Positions 18,125 to 26,146 of a stretch of DNA of 64,000 nucleotides are shown piece after piece. The position numbers were made by a program, and so were the translations under genes. Within the stretch, counting starts at the first letter, position 1. Each line of letters opens with the position of its first letter. The notes under the pieces are model-generated. The model had not been told where the DNA came from and made no database searches. It saw only the letters and a program-made list of their open reading frames with translations. The stretch is from Paenibacillus yonginensis (GTDB lineage: Bacteria; Bacillota; Bacilli; Paenibacillales; Paenibacillaceae), in contig NZ_CP014167.1 in the NCBI RefSeq assembly GCF_001685395.1, forward strand, positions 2,485,501 through 2,549,500. The letters run 5' to 3'.

Positions 18125-18130
18125 ATATAC

Positions 18131-19312
18131 TCATTCTCCTTGATCTTGGACTATAGGAACCTCTTCCGCGATATTCTGCTCTACCTCAAATAACACTTTC
18201 ATATAAACTTTACCATTCTCGGTCTTCTCATGCAAAATTTTTTCCGCCTTCACGACCGCATCGGAGCCGTTTTTCGCTAAAATATCCCGTTTGGCCTGGG
18301 CAAGTCCGCTGGCTTTCGCCTGCTCCGGCGTCTGTTCAATCTCAATATCCGCTTTTTCCATCACGTGTTCACTCATCCAGCCGATCGGAAGTTTCCACTT
18401 GCGCCAGGTGATCGGGTCGTTTTCGGTGTAGGTGACGCTCTCTGCAAAATGATTTTTCCCGTAGCCCGTCAGTTGTATCGCCGTATTTCCGAAATACAGA
18501 TAACCTTTGGTTTTCCGGGCTCCGCTCAGCACGCTTTCTTTCTTCAGCAGCGGGGTTTCAATGTTATATTCATGCCACACCAGTCCGCGAACCTCGCCTT
18601 TGGAGACGACCGCCTGCCCGGCCTGATAGCCGGAAATCAGCACGGCACCTTTTTTGACCCGGTCATTTTTGGCTACCTGCGGATAACCTCTTTCCGCATA
18701 AATATAAGTGACAACGGCGTCCGATTTGCTGACCAGATTGCGGGGACTGTTTAAGCTCTGTTCTTTCGGCTGAGTGGCTTCCGCCACCTCAATTGTTGCT
18801 TTCGTCCCGTGGATTGTAACGCCTACCCAGGATGTGCCCTCCAGCTTGCGGGTTAAGGTTTTGGAGAGCTTGTCCTGCTCGGGAAGCTTGAATTTCCACT
18901 GAAAAGGGAATAACCCTTCCTCTTTGGCAGCCTGCTTGATATCCTCAGCCGGGATTTTAACGTTTCCTTTGACTTCCACATCCCATACCATGGAGGACAT
19001 AAAAAAGATCGCCAGCACAAACAGAACAATGCCGGCGGCAAACCATTTACGGCGCAGAACCCGAAGCGTAAGGAACGGAAGACCCTTCCGCTGCTTCACA
19101 TGCATCCGGCAGCTTGTCTGCTTCAGGAGCGGACGCAGCCTGAAGAAATCGCCAAGCATAATGCTCAGCTCCATGCGCCTCCCAGGCAGGGGTTTGACCT
19201 CCCAAACCCCTATCCCCTCTTCCCCGCATTGATTAATCAACTGTTCCAAATCTCCGCCGCGGATTTCCAGGCTGACCCATCCGCGGAGAAAGCTAAAGGC
19301 CGATTCCTTCAC
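18131..19312 (-). CDS. yqfD: Sporulation protein YqfD
   Basis: 393 residues. The N-terminal soluble part (FLRGWVSLEIRGGDLEQLINQC) is followed by a membrane helix near residues 95-112 and a long extracytoplasmic part. The family is expressed in the mother cell during sporulation in B. subtilis; biochemical function is not established. Its start overlaps the yqfC stop by four bases, and phoH starts 6 bases after its stop. Confidence 0.95.
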   Translation of the reverse strand: MKESAFSFLRGWVSLEIRGGDLEQLINQCGEEGIGVWEVKPLPGRRMELSIMLGDFFRLRPLLKQTSCRMHVKQRKGLPFLTLRVLRRKWFAAGIVLFVLAIFFMSSMVWDVEVKGNVKIPAEDIKQAAKEEGLFPFQWKFKLPEQDKLSKTLTRKLEGTSWVGVTIHGTKATIEVAEATQPKEQSLNSPRNLVSKSDAVVTYIYAERGYPQVAKNDRVKKGAVLISGYQAGQAVVSKGEVRGLVWHEYNIETPLLKKESVLSGARKTKGYLYFGNTAIQLTGYGKNHFAESVTYTENDPITWRKWKLPIGWMSEHVMEKADIEIEQTPEQAKASGLAQAKRDILAKNGSDAVVKAEKILHEKTENGKVYMKVLFEVEQNIAEEVPIVQDQGE

Positions 19313-19602
19313 GGCTTCTCCCCCGTTCCACGATACTTGATTTCTGCGATATCCCCTTCAACCATGACTTCCTGGGGCATAATGGTCTTGATGACCAGAT
19401 CTTTTCCCGTTACTTCGAGGCCGCCTTCACTGAGCGCCAAACTGAGCCGCTCTTCCGAAAAATGCAGAACACCCCTGTGGTTCTCAATGAGCAGCTGTTT
19501 CCCGCCTACAAGCGTAATCCTGGGCAGCTCAAAGACGAGATCCCCTGGGAGACCCATCGCATCAACGGTCCATTTGCGAAATTTGCGGGCAATGCGGCTC
19601 AT
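19309..19602 (-). CDS. yqfC: Sporulation protein YqfC
   Basis: 97 residues from ATG 19602. A TTG three codons upstream would sit almost on the ribosome site (AAGGAGGA), so the ATG is preferred. The sequence has the YqfC pattern of repeated short strands (LVFELPRITLVGGKQLLIENHRG). It is the first gene of the yqfC-yqfD-phoH run. The 258-base spacer upstream should hold its sporulation promoter, but I cannot assign one with confidence. Confidence 0.93.
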   Translation of the reverse strand: MSRIARKFRKWTVDAMGLPGDLVFELPRITLVGGKQLLIENHRGVLHFSEERLSLALSEGGLEVTGKDLVIKTIMPQEVMVEGDIAEIKYRGTGEKP

Positions 19603-19829
19603 ACGAGGCAATCCTCCTTCCCCTATGCTACAAAATTATGCGCGAGGTTCCGGATTTATGAGAAACAGCTGTAATCAGCTCCGATCTCGTTAAAATCTAA
19701 CTGCGAGCCGCCGGGCAGAAACAATCGGTTTAACAATCAAAGGGAGAAAAAGAGGCAACAATGGACAATGAAAGGGAAAAATCGTAGATAAGCTGTAGAA
19801 ATAAAGATATTCAGAGAAATAAAGACAGC

Positions 19830-19860
19830 AAAAAACGCCCTTCCAGAGGAAGGGCGTCTT
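19830..19860 (-). terminator. Intrinsic terminator after yqeY
   Basis: On the minus strand GACGCCCTTCC pairs with GGAAGGGCGT and is followed by TTTTTT. It ends the rpsU-yqeY transcript and insulates yqfC. Confidence 0.9.
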
Positions 19861-19869
19861 GCTATTCTT

Positions 19870-20313
19870 TTATTGCAGCAGTTGCTGAACTGCCTGGTTT
19901 ACAAGCTTGCCATCCGCCCGTCCTTTGACTTTGGGCATCAGCGCACTCATGACTTTCCCCATATCTGCTTTCGAAGAAGCACCGGTTTCCTGGATGGTCT
20001 GCTGTACAATTACTTTAATTTCTTCTTCGGTAAGCTGCTCGGGGAGGTACCGGGCAATAATATCAATCTCGGCATTTACATTATCTGCAAGATCTTCGCG
20101 GCCTGCTTTAATAAAATCCTGGAGGGCATCTTTGCGCTGTTTGATTTCACGACTTAGGATATCAAGCACTTCATCATCGTTCAGAGTTCTCTTCAGATCT
20201 ATTTCAAGATTCTTGATCGTAGCACGAACCATACGAATCGTGGTGAGTTTGAACTTTTCCTGATTCCTCATCGCTTGCTTCATATCTTCGTTTAATCGTT
20301 CGCTCAGATTCAT
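19870..20313 (-). CDS. yqeY: YqeY/GatB-like domain protein
   Basis: 147 residues (B. subtilis YqeY about 148). The start ATG 20313 lies 11 bases after GGAGG. The helical N-terminal part ([26 protein letters not shown]) and the C-terminal [21 protein letters not shown] block define the family, which shares its C-terminal domain with GatB and may bind tRNA. Function is not established. It is cotranscribed with rpsU, 15 bases downstream of it. Confidence 0.93.
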   Translation of the reverse strand: MNLSERLNEDMKQAMRNQEKFKLTTIRMVRATIKNLEIDLKRTLNDDEVLDILSREIKQRKDALQDFIKAGREDLADNVNAEIDIIARYLPEQLTEEEIKVIVQQTIQETGASSKADMGKVMSALMPKVKGRADGKLVNQAVQQLLQ

Positions 20314-20328
20314 GAAGTTCAAATCCTC

Positions 20329-20502
20329 CTAGAACTTTCTCTTACGAGCAGCCTCAGACTTTTTCTTGCGTTTCACGCTTGGCTTTTCATAATGCTTGCG
20401 TTTCTTCACCTCAGCCAGGACGCCGTCCTTAGCAATGGAGCGCTTAAAGCGACGAAGTGCAGCATCGATTGTCTCATTTTTGCGAACTTTCGTTTCAGAC
20501 AC
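20329..20502 (-). CDS. rpsU: 30S ribosomal protein S21
   Basis: 57 residues from GTG 20502, which follows the ribosome site GGAGGGAGGG. A longer frame exists upstream but the family starts at [13 protein letters not shown]. The body ([14 protein letters not shown]) and the Lys/Arg-rich tail ([14 protein letters not shown]) are typical. S21 binds the 30S platform near the anti-Shine-Dalgarno region. Confidence 0.98.
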   Translation of the reverse strand: MSETKVRKNETIDAALRRFKRSIAKDGVLAEVKKRKHYEKPSVKRKKKSEAARKRKF

Positions 20503-20763
20503 CAGTTTTCCCTCCCTCCGACCAGACCGTCCAAGAGCATAACACGGTTCATCATTCTTCATTATAGGTGAAGAGAGAACCCAGGTCAACTACTCAGAAA
20601 ATAATCCCTTCCTCTCAAACCCAGGCATCCAGGTTCGACATGCTCCAGAGGTCTGCAAAACTCTACAAAAATCCACAAAACTCTACAATTCTTTTTTTTG
20701 CCTTTTACTTAACTCTTTCGGTCCAGACAGGGAAAGTCTGAGAATGAATCTGAATTACTTAAC

Positions 20764-21129
20764 CTACTCGGCGTGCGAAGCGGAAATTCCTGTAAGCGCG
20801 CCCAGCTTGGCCCCGCCAAGCAAATGGAAATGCAGATGGAACACGGTCTGTCCCCCATCCGGCCCGCAGTTGTTGATCAGTCTGTAGCCTGTCTCCGCAA
20901 TGCCCAGCTGTTCGGCTGTTGTCTGGGCGACCTGATGCAGCTTGCCAATCAAAACGAAATCATCGCCCTGCGCCTCGTTCATGGAAGCAATATGTTTCTT
21001 CGGAATCATCACCGCATGGACCGGCGCGGCCGGCTGAATGTCATGAAAGACCAGAAATTCGTCGTCTTCATAAATTTTACTGGAAGGAATAACTCCGTTT
21101 ACGATTTTGCAAAACAAGCAGTTCTCCAT
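20764..21129 (-). CDS. HIT (histidine triad) nucleotide-binding protein
   Basis: 121 residues. The triad HLHFHLLGG is near residues 98-106, and the N-terminal CLFCKIVNGVIPSSKIYED is the usual start of Hit/HinT proteins, with a Cys-x2-Cys. The family hydrolyses purine nucleoside phosphoramidates. Ribosome site AGGAGG precedes the ATG. It stands alone between rpsU and the sbcC terminator. Confidence 0.95.
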   Translation of the reverse strand: MENCLFCKIVNGVIPSSKIYEDDEFLVFHDIQPAAPVHAVMIPKKHIASMNEAQGDDFVLIGKLHQVAQTTAEQLGIAETGYRLINNCGPDGGQTVFHLHFHLLGGAKLGALTGISASHAE

Positions 21130-21469
21130 GTGACATGGCCTCCTGATATTTTATGTACTGATATTTTTGGGCTCCGTAATCTGTCTCCGGCAGCCTCTCC
21201 TTATCTATCATACCTAATAAAACGGGCAAAAAAAAGAAGCACCCGGCACTCCCCCTGAAAGGAGTGCGCCGGACGGACGTATTGGCAGGAGCTGTTATTC
21301 CTTGGGCTCTAGCCCATACGTCCGTCCAGGTGGCTTCTTGAGTAATGTCGGCTTAGCTGTATTATAACAGCGCCTCTGAACTGTATCTGTGATTTGGATC
21401 ACGCTTGTAATCCCCCGCCAGGTTCGTAAAACCAAGGAGGAGTCGGACAAAAGGCTTGGTGAAATCAAG
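21130..21469. other. 340-base intergenic region with nested hairpins
   Basis: No gene is supported here. From low to high it holds the upstream region of the HIT gene, the sbcC terminator (21228-21272), a perfect 12-base inverted repeat ggacggacgtat / atacgtccgtcc (21271-21282 and 21316-21327) and, inside its loop, the small hairpin tgggct-ct-agccca (21303-21316). The structures are next to each other and may form one extended terminator. Confidence 0.6.
21228..21272 (-). terminator. Terminator of the addB-addA-sbcD-sbcC operon
   Basis: On the minus strand CCGGCGCACTCC pairs with GGAGTGCCGG across a short loop, then TTC and TTTTTTTT (A8 at 21228-21235 on the plus strand). Confidence 0.8.
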
Positions 21470-24400
21470 CTAAAGCTTCTCCAGCCGGATGCGGGAGCCT
21501 TCTCCCCCATTCTCCGCCGGCTGCACGATCAGCTTGCGGGGCAGCCGCTCGCGCAGCTCCGACACGTGGCTGATGACGCCGACGGAAAGATGATCATGGT
21601 GCAGATGCTCAAGCGACGTAATCACCGTATCCAGCAGTTCCGGATCCAGAGTGCCGAACCCTTCGTCCAGGAAAAAGAACTGGAGCGGATATTGGCCGCG
21701 CAGCTGGATTTGGGCGGATAAAGCCAGGGCCAAAGCCAGCGAGGTCAAGAAGGTTTCGCCACCAGACAAGGTGGACACCGGCCGTTTCACCCCGCCGTTG
21801 GCATCGTCGCGGATAACAAATCCGCCGCCGGAATCGGTCTCCAGGGAATATCGCTGTTTGGTCAGAAACCGCAGCCGCTGCGATGCGGCCTGGCTGACAT
21901 GAACCAGCTGCTCCTCGGCCACATATTCCACGAACGCATTGCCTCTCAGCGTGCTTTGAAGTTTGCCGAGGAGCCCGCTTTCATGCTCCAGCGTGCTGCG
22001 CTGCTGCTCGAGCTCCTGCCAGCGGATATGGCGTTTCTCCACATCCTCCAGATCACGCTGGGCTTTTGCTTTCTCCTGAAGAGCCAGCTCATCCTGCCTC
22101 TGGCACTCCTGGAAGGCCAGCTGGATTTCGTTCCACGTTTCTTCCGAAAGGCTTCTGCCGTTCAAACGAAGCTCCAAATCTCGCAGCGTTACCGCAAGCT
22201 CCTGCTGCTGCTTGCGGTGCTGCTCAGCCAGCAGCGCAAGTTCTTCGGCTTCTTCCCGGCGTATCGCCGCCTCTGCAGCTTCCTGCCCGGTTGCAAAAGG
22301 CGAATCTGCCAAGGCTTGTACCCAGCGGCGTTCCTGCTCGGCCGCCTGTTCGGCAGCGGCTGCCGCTGCCTGACGGGCCAGCACGTCCGCCTGGACCGAT
22401 TCGTTCCGAAGCTGCTGAGCCGCCGCCAGCTGCTCCCGGGCCTGCCGGGCCGCGGTTCGCAGCTGAGCCAGCCTTGACTCGGCTGCAGCCAGCAGCGCTT
22501 CGGCAGGTTCCCCGCCCGTCAGCGCAGCCAGCCGTTTGTTCTTCTCTTCGATAAGCTGGAGGCCGCCCTCGAGCCGGGTTGAGCATTCAACCAGCTCTTT
22601 ATCCAAGGCCGCCAGCTGCTCCGACAAGGCGCGCAGCCTGCTCGTCTTGTCGTCAATGTACGGCCCGCTGACTTCGAAGCGGCGGCGCACATCCTCGGCC
22701 TGCAGGTCTTTGGCCTGCATGGCCTCATAGCTGCGCTGCAGCTCATCCGGGGTCATACCGGGATGAGCTGCAGCCCATTCGGCTGCACGGCGCTGCACGT
22801 CAGCCTCAAGCGCGGAGCAGCGTGCCTGCTGCTGCTCCGCCTGGGCCGCGGCTGCCTGCTCTTCGGCAGCCGCCAAGGCGCAGCGCTGGCGCAGTTCGGC
22901 GCCAGCGCTGCGCTGTCCGCGGACCCGGCTCTGCAGCGCAGAGAGCCGGGTGCCGCTGGCGCCGCGCGCGGTGCGCAGCGCGGCGAGCCGGCTGCGGGCG
23001 CTCTCCGCGTCCAGCGGAGCGCCCGGCAGGGCGGCGGCGGTCTGCGCAGCAGCCGCCGCTTCGCCGGATACCGCCGGGTCTGCGGCGGCATCCAGGCTTT
23101 CCAGGGCGGCGCGCACCGATTCCAGGTCGCGCGCGGCCCCGAAGCGCAGCTCCCGGCATTCCGGGAGCAGAGCGGCCACGGCCTGGAGCTCCGCCTCCAG
23201 CGCCGCCGTGCTCTCGTCGCCGTGCACAGCCGGCGACGGATGCTCCAGCGAGCCGCACACCGGACAAGCTCCGCCGTCCTGCAGCTCCTGGGCCAGCCGG
23301 ACGGACCAGACGTGCAGCTCCTGTTCCTTCAGCTGCTGCTGGAGCTGTGTTGCACGCCGCTCCAGCTCCTCGCCAAGGCTCTGCAGCCTCTGCTCCTGAT
23401 CCTGCAGCTCAGCGGCAAGCCGGGCGGCTTCGGCAAGGGTGTCCTGCCGCTCAGCTTCGCTGCGCTCCGCCTCTGCCGTCAGCTCCTGCAGCTGGCGGAG
23501 CGCTTCCTCCTGCTTGCGGCGCAGCTGCCCGGCTTCCAGGCGGGCCTGCTCCAGCTGCTGCTCCGCAGCGGCCAAAGCTTCCTTACGCTGAATCCCCTCC
23601 TGCAGCAGCCGGCGTTCGGCCGATTTCACTTCAAGCTCTTTGAGCTGCTGCTCCAGCTCTTTGCGCCGCTGAACAGCCTTGTTCAGCAGCGTTTCTTCCT
23701 TCGCCGCCTCCTCGGCAGCCAGCTTCCGCTTCTGCTCAATCTCCTGCTGCCGGGCTATCTGCCCGGCTTGCTCAGCTTTAAGCTGCTCGGCTTCAGCCTG
23801 CAGCTGGCGGGCCTGCTCCAGCTGCTCCAGCCGGCGGAGCAGCGGCGGCTCCTCCTGCCCCAGAACTTCATCCGCAGCAGCCGACATCCTCTCGGCTTCG
23901 CCTGCCTTCTCCTCGGCTTCAGCCGCGGTGGAGGCGGCCGCTTCAGCCGCAGCTCTTCGCGTCTTGGCCGTCTCGGCCGCTTCCTTCCAGGCTGTCAGCA
24001 CAGGCAGCAGCTGCTCGGCCGCTTCGGCATGGCGCAGCTTATGCTCGGCCTCTTCAATGGCCGGATTATTGGCGATGAGACGCGCTTCCTCTGCCAGCAG
24101 CCGCTGCTTCTCCTGAATCAGCTCGCGGACTTTGGCCGCTTCCTCCGCCTGCTGCCGGGCTTCCGTAAGCCGGGTGCGGGCCGCATGAGCCTGCCCCTCT
24201 GCCAAAGCCAGCCTTTCAGCAGCTGTTTTGACCGCCTCCTCGGATGCTAGGCCAAGCCCTTGCTGCTCTGCGGTCAGCTCTTTAAGCCGGCTTTCCGTTT
24301 CTTTCACTCGCCGGCTCAGCTTGACTGCAAGCAGGTCTCCGTATTTCTCCAGATGGAACAAACGCTGCAGCATCTGCCGCCGTTCGCTACCCTTCAAGGC

Positions 24401-24880
24401 AAGAAACTCCGAGAACTTCCCTTGAGGCAGCACGACCGCCCGGGTGAAATCGTCCATCTTCAAGCCGATTTTCTCTTCCACACAGCGGTTCACCTCGGCC
24501 AGCTTGTCCGCGAGCACTGTCTCGCCTTCTGGCCTGAGCTCAATAAAACGGCTGATGGTGCAGCTTACCGACTGCTCCCCGGTCCGTTTGAAGCGCCGTT
24601 CCACCCGGTATCGACTGCTGCCTTTCGGGCCTGTCAGCTCAAACGTATAAGCGACGAACAAGCTGTTCTCGGAATGATTCATGATGCCTTGCGTGCCGTT
24701 CACCGCCCGCTCAACCTTGCCGTAAAGCGCCAGGGTCATGGCATCCAGCAGCGTCGATTTGCCGCTGCCTGTCGGTCCGAAGATGCCAAACAAACCGGTT
24801 TCACACAGCACCGTAAAATCAATTTCCTGACTCTCCCGGTAGCTTTGCAGCCCCGACAGTTTTAGTAAAATCGGCTTCAT
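21470..24880 (-). CDS. sbcC: Exonuclease subunit SbcC (SMC-like ATPase)
   Basis: 1136 residues, about the length of B. subtilis SbcC. Walker A is GPTGSGKSTLLDA near residue 40. Two very long coiled-coil arms rich in Ala, Glu, Gln and Leu flank the zinc hook CPVCGS in the middle. The ABC signature LSGGETFLTS and Walker B FFFLDEGFGTLD are near the C-terminus. With SbcD it forms an ATP-dependent nuclease that opens hairpins and protein-blocked DNA ends. The start overlaps the sbcD stop as ATGA. The Ala/Gln-rich arms give long antisense ORFs, which I regard as shadows. Confidence 0.97.
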   Translation of the reverse strand: MKPILLKLSGLQSYRESQEIDFTVLCETGLFGIFGPTGSGKSTLLDAMTLALYGKVERAVNGTQGIMNHSENSLFVAYTFELTGPKGSSRYRVERRFKRTGEQSVSCTISRFIELRPEGETVLADKLAEVNRCVEEKIGLKMDDFTRAVVLPQGKFSEFLALKGSERRQMLQRLFHLEKYGDLLAVKLSRRVKETESRLKELTAEQQGLGLASEEAVKTAAERLALAEGQAHAARTRLTEARQQAEEAAKVRELIQEKQRLLAEEARLIANNPAIEEAEHKLRHAEAAEQLLPVLTAWKEAAETAKTRRAAAEAAASTAAEAEEKAGEAERMSAAADEVLGQEEPPLLRRLEQLEQARQLQAEAEQLKAEQAGQIARQQEIEQKRKLAAEEAAKEETLLNKAVQRRKELEQQLKELEVKSAERRLLQEGIQRKEALAAAEQQLEQARLEAGQLRRKQEEALRQLQELTAEAERSEAERQDTLAEAARLAAELQDQEQRLQSLGEELERRATQLQQQLKEQELHVWSVRLAQELQDGGACPVCGSLEHPSPAVHGDESTAALEAELQAVAALLPECRELRFGAARDLESVRAALESLDAAADPAVSGEAAAAAQTAAALPGAPLDAESARSRLAALRTARGASGTRLSALQSRVRGQRSAGAELRQRCALAAAEEQAAAAQAEQQQARCSALEADVQRRAAEWAAAHPGMTPDELQRSYEAMQAKDLQAEDVRRRFEVSGPYIDDKTSRLRALSEQLAALDKELVECSTRLEGGLQLIEEKNKRLAALTGGEPAEALLAAAESRLAQLRTAARQAREQLAAAQQLRNESVQADVLARQAAAAAAEQAAEQERRWVQALADSPFATGQEAAEAAIRREEAEELALLAEQHRKQQQELAVTLRDLELRLNGRSLSEETWNEIQLAFQECQRQDELALQEKAKAQRDLEDVEKRHIRWQELEQQRSTLEHESGLLGKLQSTLRGNAFVEYVAEEQLVHVSQAASQRLRFLTKQRYSLETDSGGGFVIRDDANGGVKRPVSTLSGGETFLTSLALALALSAQIQLRGQYPLQFFFLDEGFGTLDPELLDTVITSLEHLHHDHLSVGVISHVSELRERLPRKLIVQPAENGGEGSRIRLEKL

Positions 24881-26064
24881 TCCGCATCCTCCTCTCCGGC
24901 GGCAACCGCCTCATCTTCAGCCAGCAGACTCATAAACAAGCGGACCAGCTCTTCTCCCGGCTCGGCTCCCCCGCTTTGCCGCTGATAGAATTTGCGGAAC
25001 AGCTCATCGACCGGCATCTGCGAACGCTCCGCCATCGATTCTTCAATCGAGGGACTCCCCGGATAAACAGGGCGGATATGGACAAGCCCTTCCCTGCTTT
25101 TGCGGAGCATCCCGATATCGCCCATCGACATCGCTTCCGTAAGCGAAATCTCCAGATCGATAAAGGCGCCTGCATCACGTCCTTCCTCAATCCAGCGGTG
25201 AACCTCCTCCAGTCCGCCCCGGCATGACCACTTCACGAGCGGTCTGCCGCTGTGAAGGAAGATCTCCTGCGGCTGAGCCAGCTCTCCGGGCTTAAGGTCG
25301 AGCAGCATCACCGATTTGGCTTGCCCCGCCTCCGAAAAGCTGTAAGCCAGCGGAGACCCGCTATAGCGGATCAGCCCCTCTCCCTTGACCATCTGCGGAC
25401 GATGTAGATGACCGAGCGCTGTATATTGAGCTCCAATCTGAAAAGCGGACGGGTCCACGGTATAAGCGCCCCCGACCTGGATCGGACGTTCGCTGTCGCA
25501 TTCCAGCCCTCCAAGCACATACAGATGACTCATCGCCAGGTTAATCGTGTCCGAACGAAAAGAGGACGCCAGCTGCTTCATCAGCTGGCCGACCCGTGCG
25601 CTGTAGGCAAGGCGCAGCTCCTGCTCATCCCCGTCACCGGCGAGCAGCTCCTGCAGCCTCGCCTCCGAAGGATAGGGCAGGGCCGCAATGACTGCTTCCT
25701 CACCTGTTCGGCCTGCACGAAGCCGTACCGCCTGGTTCGTTGGCAGACCGGTCAGACTGATTCCGCGGCTGGAAACAAGCGGCGAAACCGAAGAGACCCG
25801 CTCGGGCTGGTCATGGTTGCCCGCAATAACCGCAAGATGGCGACCGTCTTCGCTGAGCCGGGCTGCCGCTTCATAGAACAGCTGCTCCGCTGCTGCCGGC
25901 GGGTTGACGCTGTCATAGACGTCCCCGGCCATCAGAATCAAATCCACCTGCTCCTCCCTGACGATCTGGACCAGCTCGTCCAGGAACTGCTCCTGTTCCG
26001 CAAGCCGGCTCCGGCCTTCAAGCGTCCGGCCCAAATGCCAGTCTCCCGTATGCAAAATGCGCAT
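24877..26064 (-). CDS. sbcD: Exonuclease subunit SbcD (Mre11-like)
   Basis: 395 residues. The calcineurin-type phosphoesterase motifs are visible: HTGDWHLGRTLEG, MAGDVYDS, AGNHDQPER, and LGHLHRPQ. They bind two Mn ions and form the nuclease site that works with SbcC. The start ATG has the site AGGGGGAAA. It follows addA by 82 bases and overlaps sbcC, so the four genes likely form one operon. Confidence 0.97.
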   Translation of the reverse strand: MRILHTGDWHLGRTLEGRSRLAEQEQFLDELVQIVREEQVDLILMAGDVYDSVNPPAAAEQLFYEAAARLSEDGRHLAVIAGNHDQPERVSSVSPLVSSRGISLTGLPTNQAVRLRAGRTGEEAVIAALPYPSEARLQELLAGDGDEQELRLAYSARVGQLMKQLASSFRSDTINLAMSHLYVLGGLECDSERPIQVGGAYTVDPSAFQIGAQYTALGHLHRPQMVKGEGLIRYSGSPLAYSFSEAGQAKSVMLLDLKPGELAQPQEIFLHSGRPLVKWSCRGGLEEVHRWIEEGRDAGAFIDLEISLTEAMSMGDIGMLRKSREGLVHIRPVYPGSPSIEESMAERSQMPVDELFRKFYQRQSGGAEPGEELVRLFMSLLAEDEAVAAGEEDAE

Positions 26065-26146
26065 TCTGTTTCCCCCTAATTCATGCTATTCCCCTGTGAT
26101 TCCTCTGCCTGATCCGCTCTGATCCCGGACTCAAGGCAAACCAGTC

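Noticed and set aside
22763..24250. 495-residue plus-strand ORF opposite sbcC
   Set aside because: Low-complexity Leu/Gln/Arg product of the Ala/Glu/Gln-rich coiled-coil codons on the other strand.
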